Notes under the pieces: generated by a model
Database searches by the model: none
What the model was told of the DNA's origin: nothing
The model's input: only the letters and a program-made list of their open reading frames with translations
Part shown: in pieces, positions 21,846-30,246 of the stretch
Layout of the letters: every line of letters starts with the position of its first letter
Numbering within the stretch: position 1 is the first letter of the stretch
Assembly (NCBI RefSeq): GCF_001693515.2
Contig: NZ_CP042968.1
Span: forward strand, 2,914,001 to 2,978,000
Source: Bradyrhizobium paxllaeri
GTDB taxonomy: Bacteria; Pseudomonadota; Alphaproteobacteria; Rhizobiales; Xanthobacteraceae
DNA: 64,000 nt
Reading direction: 5' to 3'
Position numbers and translations under genes: made by a program

Positions 21846-22826
21846 ATGAAATGGATGAAGCGGTTTGCGGGAGCCGTCACGATGGCCGCAGCATGCATCC
21901 TGACGGCGACGACAATTTTGGCGGACGATTACCCTTCCAGGCCGATCCGTCTCCTCCATGGCTTTGCCGCCGGCGGGGCGGCCGACACGATGTCCCGCAT
22001 CGTGGCGGAGGGCCTTGCCAGGAAATTGGGACAACCCGTCATCGTCGAAGCCAAGCCGGGCGCGGGCGGAAACATTGCCGCTGATGCGATCGCCAAGGCG
22101 ACGCCTGACGGTTACACGATCGGTCTGGTCACCGGTGCGCACGCGATCTCCGCGGCAATCTACAAGAGCCTGAGCTTTCAACCGGTCGAGAGCTTTGGGA
22201 TGATCTCGACGCTCGCCTATTACGGGCTGGTCATCGCGGTGCGAGACGACCATCCCGCGAAGTCGATGGCCGACCTGATCGCGATGGCAAGGCAGAAGCC
22301 TGGCGGGCTCAGCTTCGGCTCGGTCGGCTTTGGAAGCACCCATCATCTCGCGGGCGAACTTCTGAATGCGCGGGCTGGTATCGATCTGCTTCACGTGCCC
22401 TATCGCGGCGATTCCCAGTCCACGACGGCTTTGCTCGGCGGGGACGTGCCGGTCATCATCGGCACGCCCGTGCTGCTGGCGCCGCAGATCCAGAGCGGCG
22501 CCGTTCGTGGCCTGGCAGTGACCTCTTCGACGCGGATTCCTCTGCTCCCGAATGTGCCGTTGGCCGAGGAAGCCGGTGTGAAGGGATATGACGTTCGTAC
22601 CTGGGCCGGCTTGTTGGTGCCGAAGGGAACGCCGCCGGTGCTCATCGCCAGATTGAATGCGGCCACGCTGGAGGTGCTGAGCGATCCGAACGTCAGGAAG
22701 CAGCTTGAAACGGCGGTCGGCGGCGAGGTGCGCGGCAGCTCGCCGGAGGAAATGAAGGCACTTGTCGCGGCCGAGATCGCAAAATGGTCTGACGTGGTGG
22801 AGCGGGCCAAGATCCCGCGGATCTGA
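21846..22826 (+). CDS. Bug/TctC-family solute-binding protein
   Basis: 326 aa from ATG 21846, with GGGGAGGG upstream. Sec signal peptide (MKWMKRFAGAVTMAAACILT, cleavage near TTILA-DDYP). Family motifs: YPSRPIRLLHGFAAGGAADTMSR, VIVEAKPGAGGNIAADAIAK, PNVPLAEEAG and a PPVLIARLNAAT tail. Second orphan binding protein of the island without TctAB permeases. Sixty bases after the FAH gene, so probably the end of that operon. Confidence 0.9.
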   Translation: MKWMKRFAGAVTMAAACILTATTILADDYPSRPIRLLHGFAAGGAADTMSRIVAEGLARKLGQPVIVEAKPGAGGNIAADAIAKATPDGYTIGLVTGAHAISAAIYKSLSFQPVESFGMISTLAYYGLVIAVRDDHPAKSMADLIAMARQKPGGLSFGSVGFGSTHHLAGELLNARAGIDLLHVPYRGDSQSTTALLGGDVPVIIGTPVLLAPQIQSGAVRGLAVTSSTRIPLLPNVPLAEEAGVKGYDVRTWAGLLVPKGTPPVLIARLNAATLEVLSDPNVRKQLETAVGGEVRGSSPEEMKALVAAEIAKWSDVVERAKIPRI

Positions 22827-22940
22827 TCTCAATATTCGACAACGCCGAATGCGCGATGCTGCGCCCTGCGATCGCTGAATCGAACCAGCCGGCTCCCCGC
22901 GCGGCGCGTTGTCGCTCCCAACACAATGCGACTTGCCATT

Positions 22941-22970
22941 GTTTTCGAAATAAATAATAATATCGAAAAT
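22941..22970. promoter_or_regulatory. TTTCGAAA-type operators before the Liv operon
   Basis: GTTTTCGAAATAA (core 22943-22950) and TATCGAAAAT (22961-22970), about 20 bp apart, in the 219-bp gap before ATG 23046. Spacing resembles the pair at 16257-16290. Confidence 0.5.
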
Positions 22971-23045
22971 ATAAAAACATTCCGAAATTGGAGGCGGCGG
23001 ACAGTCGATCACGGCGTCCAGCCGATGAAAGCAGGGGAGGATTTA

Positions 23046-24245
23046 ATGCTCAGACGGACGTTCAATTCGTTGATGGTTTCGGTCGCGCTGTTCAGCCTTG
23101 GCGCTGGAGCAGCGATGGCCGAGGAAACGCTGAAAATCGGAGTCAGCGCGTCCAAGACGGGACCGCTGACGGCGGGCGCAACCGCCGTCTACTGGCCGAA
23201 TATGCAGCTCTGGGTTCACGACGTGAATCAGAAGGGCGGCATCAAGATCGGCGAAAAACGCCTGAAAGTCGAACTTGTCGAATACGACGACAAGAGCGGC
23301 CCCGAAGAAGCCGTCAAGAACATCCAGCGGTTGGCGACGGTTGACAAGGTCGACTTCATCGTCGCGCCCTATACCACCGGCATCAACCTGGCGGCCGCGC
23401 CGCTGATCGCGCGCTATGGTTATCCGCAACTCATTGCCACCGGAAACGCCAACGAGTTGGAAACGTTCGTCAAGCGTTGGCCCAACTCGTTCTGGCTGCT
23501 CGGCAAGGCGTCGGATTTGTCCAGCGGCATCGTCGGGACATTGAAAACCCTGCGAGACAAGGGCCAGATCGGCAACAAGGTGGCGCTGGCGCATGTGGGC
23601 GAAGCATTCGGCCTGGAGATGATTCAATCGGCCAGGCCTGCGTTCAAGACCGCTGGCTTCGACGTCGTCTACGAGACATCATACCCGATCGGCACCCAGG
23701 ATCTGGCGCCGATTATCAGCGGCGCCAAGGCGGCCAAGGCGGATGCGTTCGTCGCTTTCTCATATCCGCCGGACACGTTCGCGCTCACCGAGCAGGCGCA
23801 GATCCAGGGCCTGAATGTCGATGCTTTCTATGTCGGCGTAGGTGGGGCCTTGAGCGGCTACGCCAAGCGTTTCGCCAAACAGGCTGAGGGCGTGCTTGCG
23901 ATGGGCGGCATCAATCCCGCCGATCGCGCATACAAAGATTATCGTGAACGCCACAAGCAAGTGACCGGACAGGAGCCGGACTATTGGGCCAGCCCGGTGG
24001 TCTATGCATCGCTCCAGATGCTTGAGCAGGCGATCGAGAAGGTCGGCAGTAAGGATCGCGCCGCGGTCACCAAGGCGATCTCGACCGGGACATTCGACAC
24101 CGTCATCGGCAAGGTCTCTTTCAACAACAACATTCTCGGCCGGGTCTGGACCGTAGGGCAGTGGAGTAATGGCGTACTCCAGGGCGTTAACGGCCTTGGC
24201 GTGGACGGTGCCAACGCGCCGGTCAAAAAGCCAGCCTGGAACTGA
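23046..24245 (+). CDS. livK: ABC transporter substrate-binding protein, LivK/HAAT family
   Basis: 399 aa from ATG 23046 (MLRRTFNSLMVSVALFSLGA), after GGGGAGGA; signal cleavage near AAMA-EETL. Periplasmic binding protein type 1: LKIGVSASKTGPLTAGATAV, DDKSGPEEAVKNIQRLATVD, VDFIVAPYTTGINLAAAP. Relatives carry branched-chain amino acids or aromatic and amide compounds, and the context favours an aromatic acid. First gene of a complete livKHMGF operon. Confidence 0.92.
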   Translation: MLRRTFNSLMVSVALFSLGAGAAMAEETLKIGVSASKTGPLTAGATAVYWPNMQLWVHDVNQKGGIKIGEKRLKVELVEYDDKSGPEEAVKNIQRLATVDKVDFIVAPYTTGINLAAAPLIARYGYPQLIATGNANELETFVKRWPNSFWLLGKASDLSSGIVGTLKTLRDKGQIGNKVALAHVGEAFGLEMIQSARPAFKTAGFDVVYETSYPIGTQDLAPIISGAKAAKADAFVAFSYPPDTFALTEQAQIQGLNVDAFYVGVGGALSGYAKRFAKQAEGVLAMGGINPADRAYKDYRERHKQVTGQEPDYWASPVVYASLQMLEQAIEKVGSKDRAAVTKAISTGTFDTVIGKVSFNNNILGRVWTVGQWSNGVLQGVNGLGVDGANAPVKKPAWN

Positions 24246-24312
24246 TCCGAAGATGCGATCCGGCGCGAAATGATCGCGCCGGATGCGTCGCTGATGTTTT
24301 GGGACGGTTCAC

Positions 24313-25179
24313 ATGCAAATCCTCGTCACGGGCCTTCTGCTCGGCGGAACCTATGCGCTGATCGCGCTGGGGCTCACGCTGCAATACGGCGTCGCACGCA
24401 TCATGAATCTGGCCAACGGCGAGACACTCGTAGCCGCATGCTTCGTTGCGTTCTGGTTGTTCACGGTCGTGGAGGTGAATCCTCTCATCGGCATGCTTGC
24501 GATTGCTCCAATCGCCCTTGCGCTGAACTGGCTGATCTATGCCGGCCTCATGCAGCCGCTGGTGCGCCGCGCAAAGAACCGGGGCATGCTCGAAGTCGAT
24601 ACGATCCTGGCAACCTTCGGCCTCTTGTTCCTGTTCCAGGGCCTGATGTTGCTCGGTTTCGGTGGAGGCTATTTCAGCTACAAGTTTCTGGCCGAACCGT
24701 TCCTGATCCTGGGCGATTCATACGGGCTGAATCGCGTCGTGGCTTTCATCGCGGCTGCAAGCGTCGCGGCTCTGCTTTATCTCTTCCTTTATTGCACCAG
24801 GTACGGCACGGCCATTCGCGCGGTTGCCGTCGATCCCACATCGGCCCAGCTCGTGGCCATCGACGTTCCCAGGATGGCCGGGTTTGCCTTTGCCCTCGGT
24901 GGCGCGCTGACCGCTTGCGGCGGAACGTTGCTCTCCACGTTCTATACGTTCAACGCCTCGATGGGTGTCATCTTCACCATGAAGGCGCTGATCATCGTGA
25001 TCATGGGCGGTGTGGGCGATGTTCGGGGGGCGACGATTGCAGCGTTGATCCTCGGCGTGGCCGAGACCACCGTTGCCAGCCTGATCGACCCCGGCCTGAC
25101 GCTTGCGACCAACTATGCGCTGTTCATTCTGGTGCTGCTGTTTCGGCCGCAGGGCATACTAGGGAGGGCCTCGGCATGA
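24313..25179 (+). CDS. livH: branched-chain-type ABC permease LivH
   Basis: 288 aa inner-membrane permease with about eight hydrophobic segments. Typical start MQILVTGLLLGGTYALIALG; GLTLQYGVARIMNLANGE is the LivH signature; MKALIIVIMGGVGDVRGA and GVAETTVASLIDPG near the end. Overlaps livM by 4 bp. Confidence 0.93.
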   Translation: MQILVTGLLLGGTYALIALGLTLQYGVARIMNLANGETLVAACFVAFWLFTVVEVNPLIGMLAIAPIALALNWLIYAGLMQPLVRRAKNRGMLEVDTILATFGLLFLFQGLMLLGFGGGYFSYKFLAEPFLILGDSYGLNRVVAFIAAASVAALLYLFLYCTRYGTAIRAVAVDPTSAQLVAIDVPRMAGFAFALGGALTACGGTLLSTFYTFNASMGVIFTMKALIIVIMGGVGDVRGATIAALILGVAETTVASLIDPGLTLATNYALFILVLLFRPQGILGRASA

Positions 25180-26162
25180 CGGGCCTCCGTCGCAACGAAA
25201 TGGTGGTTGCCGGCGCCAGCCTTGCCGCAGCCGCGTTGCTCTCGCTCCTTCCGCTGGTCAGCGAAGGGTTCGCTCTGTCACTTGGAGTCAACCTGATGCT
25301 CTATGCCGCCATGTGCACGGCATGGGCGCTGTTCTCGGGGCCGACTCGCCTTGTATCGCTTGCAAGTGCCGCATTTTTCGGAGTTGGGACCTATTCGGTC
25401 GCCTTGGGACTGGATTCTCTGCCATTTGGTACGCTCCTCCTCGTTGCAGCGTTGGGCTCGGCGGCGCTTGCCGGGCTGGTGGGGGCCGCAACACTAAGAT
25501 TGTCCGGCGTCTATTTTGTCATCTTCAGTCTTGGACTCGCCGAGCTCATCCGGCAGATCGTCGCCTGGTCGCAGTCGCGTTTCGCGCACAAGATGGGACT
25601 CTACGTCTTTACCGATCTCACCGAGCGCGATCTCTACTGGATGCTGCTTGCGCTCACGTCACTGGTCTTTGTCGTCGGCTGGTTGATCAACCGATCGCGC
25701 CTGGGTTTAGCCCTGCGCATTATCGGCGACGACGAGACGGTGGCCCGGCATGTCGGGATCGCGACCGCCCGCACCAAGATTATTCTCTTCATGATATCCG
25801 GCGCGTTCATCGGTGTCGCCGGCGCGATCAGCGCCCCGCGTTACGCCTATATAGAGCCACAAGCCGCCTTCAACCCGATGATCTCCTTCCAGGTCGTGAT
25901 CATCGCGCTGCTCGGCGGCACCCGGCGGCTATGGGGTCCCCTGGTCGGCGTTGTCCCCTTCATCATCCTGATGGAGTTCATCACCTCGCGTTTCCCGAAC
26001 CACAGCTCGGTCGTTGTCGGTGTCGCGTTCCTGGCGATTGTCTATCTCTTGCCCGACGGGGTGACGGGCCTGTTGGAACGCCTGCGCGATCGAATCCTGC
26101 GCCGGGCCGAGCCTGGTGTCTGCAACGCAACTCGGAACGAAATCGGGGAGAAGGCGGCATGA
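25176..26162 (+). CDS. livM: branched-chain-type ABC permease LivM
   Basis: 328 aa from ATG 25176 (MTGLRRNEMVVAGASLAAAA); a longer in-frame extension overlapping livH is rejected. Polytopic, with LivM landmarks: LVSLASAAFFGVGTYSVALG, LRLSGVYFVIFSLGLAELIRQ, ALRIIGDDETVARHVGI, and VVIIALLGGTRRLWGPLVG. Its start overlaps the livH stop and its end overlaps livG, each by 4 bp, indicating tight translational coupling. Confidence 0.93.
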   Translation: MTGLRRNEMVVAGASLAAAALLSLLPLVSEGFALSLGVNLMLYAAMCTAWALFSGPTRLVSLASAAFFGVGTYSVALGLDSLPFGTLLLVAALGSAALAGLVGAATLRLSGVYFVIFSLGLAELIRQIVAWSQSRFAHKMGLYVFTDLTERDLYWMLLALTSLVFVVGWLINRSRLGLALRIIGDDETVARHVGIATARTKIILFMISGAFIGVAGAISAPRYAYIEPQAAFNPMISFQVVIIALLGGTRRLWGPLVGVVPFIILMEFITSRFPNHSSVVVGVAFLAIVYLLPDGVTGLLERLRDRILRRAEPGVCNATRNEIGEKAA

Positions 26163-26890
26163 GCGCTACCTTGCTCAGCGTCTCACAGGCGCGCAAGGCG
26201 TTCGGGGGGCTGATCGCCGTCAACGAGGTGAGCTTCGAGGTTCGCGAAGGCGAACTCATCGGGCTGATCGGGCCCAATGGTTCGGGCAAAACGACGATGC
26301 TCAACCTGATCTCGGGAGCGCTCCGTCCGACATCCGGAGAGATCAAGCTTGCAGGCTGCCGCATTTCAGGGCTACCGACGGAGATGGTTGCGCGGGCGGG
26401 CATCGCCCGCACGTTCCAACTCGTTCGCGTGCTTCCGTCGATGACCGCGATCGAGAATGTCATGGCAGGCGCGGTGTTCGCACGGAACCGACTGTGGGGT
26501 GCGCGCGCCCACGATTTTGCCGGTGATCTCCTGGGCCGGGTGGGCCTGACGGGTCGCGAGAACTCCCCGGTTTCGGCAATGACCTACATTGACCAGAAGC
26601 GGGTCGAACTGGCGCGTGCGCTGGCCGCCGATCCCCAGCTCCTGCTTCTGGACGAATGGCTCGCCGGACTTAACCCATCGGAGCTTCTCATCGGCATCAA
26701 CCTCGTGCGCGACATCAACCGCGAGGGGCGGACGATCATCATGGTCGAACATGTGATGGATGCGATCCGGACCCTCTGTGGTCGCTGCGTCGTGATGAAT
26801 TCCGGCGTCAAGATTGCTGACGGGGCTGCGGCGGCGGTGCTCGCCGATCCCGATGTCATTCGTGCCTATCTCGGAGATGACGATGCTTGA
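26159..26890 (+). CDS. livG: ABC transporter ATP-binding protein LivG, atypical signature
   Basis: 243 aa from ATG 26159 (MSATLLSVSQARKAFGGL). Walker A GPNGSGKTTMLN (about 39-50), Q-loop ARTFQLVRVLPSMTAIENVM. The ABC signature expected as LSYGQ/LSGGQ reads SAMTYIDQKRVELARAL, and Walker B is LLLLDEWLAGLNPSE with Trp in place of Pro after Glu. The catalytic Glu and a switch His (MVEHVMDAI) are present. Forms a heterodimer with LivF, so degeneration of one composite site is conceivable. Overlaps both neighbours. Confidence 0.88.
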   Translation: MSATLLSVSQARKAFGGLIAVNEVSFEVREGELIGLIGPNGSGKTTMLNLISGALRPTSGEIKLAGCRISGLPTEMVARAGIARTFQLVRVLPSMTAIENVMAGAVFARNRLWGARAHDFAGDLLGRVGLTGRENSPVSAMTYIDQKRVELARALAADPQLLLLDEWLAGLNPSELLIGINLVRDINREGRTIIMVEHVMDAIRTLCGRCVVMNSGVKIADGAAAAVLADPDVIRAYLGDDDA

Positions 26891-27608
26891 GGTAAGCAAT
26901 CTCGGCGTTCGTTATGGCCACCACACCGCGTTGCACGGGGTGTCGCTGCACGTCAAGAAAGCCGAAATCTCCGTCATGCTCGGGACCAACGGTGCCGGCA
27001 AGTCGAGCCTTCTGAAGGCGGTCGCCGGCATGATCAGGACCGAGCCTGGAACCGAGATCCGCATGAACGGCCAGGCGATCGCGGGAATGGCCGCGCATCG
27101 AATCGTGGAACACGGCATCGCGTTGGTGCCCGAAGGGCGCGGCGTATTCGGCGAGCTTAGCGTCGAAGAGAACCTCGCACTTGGTGCCTTTGCAAAACGC
27201 GCGCGCGCCAGCGAACAGTCGACGCTCAGGCTTGTCTACGATCTCTTCCCGCGCCTCACCGAACGCAAGCGGCAACAGGTGCGCACGATGTCGGGTGGCG
27301 AGCAACAGATGGTCGCGATCGGCCGCGCTCTCATGTCTGCGCCCGACATTCTGATGCTGGACGAGCCCTCGCTCGGCTTATCCCCGTTACTGTCAAAGGA
27401 CCTGTTCAAGTCGCTGAGGAAGATAGCTGCGAGCGGCTTTGGCATCCTGCTTGTCGAGCAGAATGCCAGGCTGAGCCTGAAGATAGCGGATCGCGGCTAT
27501 CTGATCGAGAATGGCGCCATCACGGGCGAAGACAGCGCCGACAATCTCCGCCACAACCCCGCAGTCATCAGTGCCTATCTCGGCGGCCGCACCGACCAGG
27601 CGCCGTGA
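26883..27608 (+). CDS. livF: ABC transporter ATP-binding protein LivF
   Basis: 241 aa from ATG 26883, chosen because GGAG lies eight bases upstream; ATG 26877 is two codons earlier. Canonical motifs: Walker A GTNGAGKSSLLKAV, Q-loop ALVPEGRGVFGELSVEENL, signature MSGGEQQMVAIGRALM, Walker B ILMLDEPSLGLSP, switch His region LLVEQNARLSL (Gln at the His position, normal for LivF). Last gene of the operon. Confidence 0.93.
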   Translation: MLEVSNLGVRYGHHTALHGVSLHVKKAEISVMLGTNGAGKSSLLKAVAGMIRTEPGTEIRMNGQAIAGMAAHRIVEHGIALVPEGRGVFGELSVEENLALGAFAKRARASEQSTLRLVYDLFPRLTERKRQQVRTMSGGEQQMVAIGRALMSAPDILMLDEPSLGLSPLLSKDLFKSLRKIAASGFGILLVEQNARLSLKIADRGYLIENGAITGEDSADNLRHNPAVISAYLGGRTDQAP

Positions 27609-27640
27609 AGCCGCTGCGATGCTACTTTGCATGGGGTTGT

Positions 27641-27694
27641 TTTCGATATTTTAGTTGGATCGGACATGCTCCGCGGACAGGCAGGGTTTCGAAA
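27641..27694. promoter_or_regulatory. TTTCGATATTT and TTTCGAAA elements before dusA
   Basis: In the 129-bp gap between livF and dusA: TTTCGATATTTT (27641-27652) and TTTCGAAA (27687-27694). They match the core of the island motif, but a role at dusA is unclear. Confidence 0.3.
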
Positions 27695-27737
27695 ACGTCT
27701 TGTTGCATTGAACCAGTGTTGCGATTAAGCAATTGAG

Positions 27738-28724
27738 ATGGAATGGAAATTCTCCGTCGCCCCGATGATGGACTGGACCGATCGGCATTGCCGCGTCTTC
27801 CACCGTCTAATGAGCCGGCGTGCGCGGCTCTATACGGAAATGCTGACGACCGGCGCCATTATTCATGGCGATCGCAGGCGGCTGCTCGGGTTCGATACAA
27901 GCGAGCATCCGGTGGCGTTGCAGCTCGGCGGTTCGGTTCCGGATGATCTCGCTACCGCTGCGAAGATCGGCGAAGACTTTGGCTACGACGAAATCAATCT
28001 CAATGTCGGCTGTCCGTCCGACCGGGTGAAGGACGGCCGCTTCGGCGCCTGCCTGATGGCGGAGCCGGCGCTGGTCGCCGACGGCGTGGCTGCGATGAAG
28101 CGTGCGGTCAGGATTCCCGTCACGGTCAAATGCCGGATCGGCATCGATGACCAGGATCCGGAAGTGGCGCTCGATGTGCTGGCGCGCGGCGTGGTCGCGG
28201 CCGGCGCGGATGCGCTGGTCGTGCATGCCCGAAAAGCCTGGCTCAACGGATTGTCGCCGAAGGAAAATCGCGACATCCCGCCGCTCGATTACGACAGGGT
28301 TTACCGGCTGAAGGCCGCGATGCCGGATGTGCTCATTATCATCAATGGCGGTATCGGCAGCATTGCCGAAGCGAAGCGGCATCTGGAGCATGTCGACGGC
28401 GTGATGCTGGGGCGGGCGGCCTATCAGGAGCCGTGGCGCCTGCTCGATGTCGATCCGGAATTGTTCGGCGAGGCGGCGCCGCACGCCACCATGAAGGACG
28501 TCTTCGAAGCGATGTTGCCCTACATCGAAGACCAGTTGTCCCAAGGCGCAAAGCTGCATTCGATGACGCGGCACTTCGTCGGCGCATTTCACGGCGTGCC
28601 GGGGGCGCGCGCCTTCCGCCGTCATCTCGCGGAGAAGGGCGTCAAGCCGGGTGCCGGCGTCAATGTGCTGCGCGATGCGGTCGCGCTGGTCGAAGATCGC
28701 GTATCGGAGCCGGTCGCGGCGTAA
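27738..28724 (+). CDS. dusA: tRNA-dihydrouridine(20/20a) synthase DusA
   Basis: 328 aa. FMN-dependent enzyme reducing U20/U20a in the tRNA D-loop with NADPH. Motifs: FSVAPMMDWTDRHCRVFHRL, LYTEMLTTGAIIHGD, VALQLGGSVPDDLATAAKI, EINLNVGCPSDRVKDGRFGA (catalytic Cys in NVGCPS), KCRIGIDDQDPEVALDVLA, VHARKAWLNGLSPKENRDIP and INGGIGSIAEAKRHLEHVDG. Standard length and no obvious operon partner. It acts on the D-loop, the region disrupted in the two array tRNA-Gln genes. Confidence 0.95.
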   Translation: MEWKFSVAPMMDWTDRHCRVFHRLMSRRARLYTEMLTTGAIIHGDRRRLLGFDTSEHPVALQLGGSVPDDLATAAKIGEDFGYDEINLNVGCPSDRVKDGRFGACLMAEPALVADGVAAMKRAVRIPVTVKCRIGIDDQDPEVALDVLARGVVAAGADALVVHARKAWLNGLSPKENRDIPPLDYDRVYRLKAAMPDVLIIINGGIGSIAEAKRHLEHVDGVMLGRAAYQEPWRLLDVDPELFGEAAPHATMKDVFEAMLPYIEDQLSQGAKLHSMTRHFVGAFHGVPGARAFRRHLAEKGVKPGAGVNVLRDAVALVEDRVSEPVAA

Positions 28725-28769
28725 ACGTCGCGTTTTCGGTTCGCATGAAGAAAACGTGTCAAAACTAAA

Positions 28770-28804
28770 ATCCGGCTCCGGGACAGTTCGCCCCGGAGCC
28801 GCAC
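28770..28804 (-). terminator. Rho-independent terminator of the MFS/gra-like operon
   Basis: CGGCTCCGGG and CCCCGGAGCCG pair around an 8-nt loop. On the minus strand the stem is followed by ATTTTAGTTTTG. It sits about 25 bp beyond the MFS stop at 28826, between convergent genes. Confidence 0.75.
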
Positions 28805-28825
28805 GTTCCGCATCAAGACCTCATC

Positions 28826-30202
28826 TCAGGAGGCGGGCTGTGCAACCTTGCGCAAGCCGGCCGTCTCTTCAAGGCTGTTGGAAGCGACCGCCGCCGGCCG
28901 CTTCGCCAGCAGGATGATCGCGCCGGCGGCGATCGCGGAGATGCCGATCGACAGGAACATCGGTGTCGGGCTCTGGTAGTATTGCTGCAGCGCGCCGGCG
29001 ACGAATGGACCGAGAATGGCGCCGACCCGGGCGACCCCGAGTTCCATGCCGACCGCGGTGGCGCGCACGCCGGTCTCGTAGGACGCCGCGGTAAAGTTGT
29101 TCAGCACGAACTGCGCGCCGATGATGAAGAAGCCGGCGGCTGCGACCGAGGTGATGTTGACGATGTGGACGTTCATCACCGCCAGCGACAGCACGGCGAG
29201 GCCGCCGAACGCCCACCAGGTCGCGATCAGCCCGCGGCTATAGCCGGACCGGTCGACGAGATGGCCGAGCACGAGCCCGCCGACGAACGACATGATCTGC
29301 ATCAGCGCGCCGAAGCCGAAGCTTGCCGCAAAGGTTTCGCCACGCTGCATCATCACGGTCGGAATCCAGCCCGACAGGCCGAAGATGCAGAACAGGCTGA
29401 GGAATGCCGACGCCCAGATCGCGAGCGTGGTCCGGCGATACTTGGCCTGCAGCAACGTCGCGACCGAATTGGCCGGCTTCTCGGACTCTCCCACGGCAAT
29501 CTCAGCCGACTTGTAGAGATTGGCGCGCTCGGGCCGCAGCCTGGTCAGCATGCCGCGGATTTCGTCGACGCGGCCCTGCAACGCCAGAAACTTTGGCGAT
29601 TCCGGCAGCATCAGGTGCATGAAGGGCAAGAGCAGGAACGACAGCGAGCCGATCCAGTAGAGCGATGTCCAGCCGAACACCGGGGTTGCAAACACGCCGG
29701 CGACACCGGCGAGCGTTCCGCCCAGCGCCCAGCCGAGGGCTACGCCCCACAGCGCAAACGTGTTCGCCACGCGCCGCGGCGCCAGCTCGTTGATGTAGGT
29801 GGTCGCCAGCGGCAGCAGCACGCCAAGGCCGATGCCGGTGAGGATCCGCAGAATGCAGAACGACAGGAACGAGTCTGCCGAGGTCGCAGTCAGCAGCGTG
29901 AAGATGCTAGTGATCCACAGGCCTCCGAGCAAGGTGCCGCGGCGGCCGAACCGGTCGGCAATGATGCCGTGGATCGCCGCCCCGATCAGAAACCCGACCA
30001 GCCCGCTGGAGATCAACAGGCCCGCCTGGCCGGCCTGCAGGCCCCATGGCTTTGCGACGTAATGAATGACGTAGGCCGGATTGAACGTGTCATAGCCGTC
30101 GAACAGCGTCAGCAGTCCCATGATGGCGCCGAGGCGCCAGTGAAATTTTCCGACCTTTGCTTCGGCGAGTTCTTCGTGAAGATCGATTGCCTGCGCGGCC
30201 AT
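28826..30202 (-). CDS. MFS transporter, aromatic acid:H+ symporter family
   Basis: 458 aa, start at ATG 30202 (MAAQAIDLHEELAEAKVGKF) with GGGAGGG ten bases upstream. Twelve hydrophobic segments. AAHS landmarks: LTLFDGYDTFNPAYVIHYVA in TM1, GFLIGAAIHGIIADRFGRRG in the 2-3 loop, LTGIGLGVLLPLATTYINEL and PESPKFLALQGRVDEI. DGYDTFN matches the conserved aspartates of PcaK-like carriers. Inner-membrane importer. In the gamma-resorcylate operon it takes the place of the transporter gene graK. Confidence 0.9.
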   Translation of the reverse strand: MAAQAIDLHEELAEAKVGKFHWRLGAIMGLLTLFDGYDTFNPAYVIHYVAKPWGLQAGQAGLLISSGLVGFLIGAAIHGIIADRFGRRGTLLGGLWITSIFTLLTATSADSFLSFCILRILTGIGLGVLLPLATTYINELAPRRVANTFALWGVALGWALGGTLAGVAGVFATPVFGWTSLYWIGSLSFLLLPFMHLMLPESPKFLALQGRVDEIRGMLTRLRPERANLYKSAEIAVGESEKPANSVATLLQAKYRRTTLAIWASAFLSLFCIFGLSGWIPTVMMQRGETFAASFGFGALMQIMSFVGGLVLGHLVDRSGYSRGLIATWWAFGGLAVLSLAVMNVHIVNITSVAAAGFFIIGAQFVLNNFTAASYETGVRATAVGMELGVARVGAILGPFVAGALQQYYQSPTPMFLSIGISAIAAGAIILLAKRPAAVASNSLEETAGLRKVAQPAS

Positions 30203-30246
30203 GGCCGTTTTCCCTCCCAAGATGGTATGTGTCGTTGTGATGCCGC

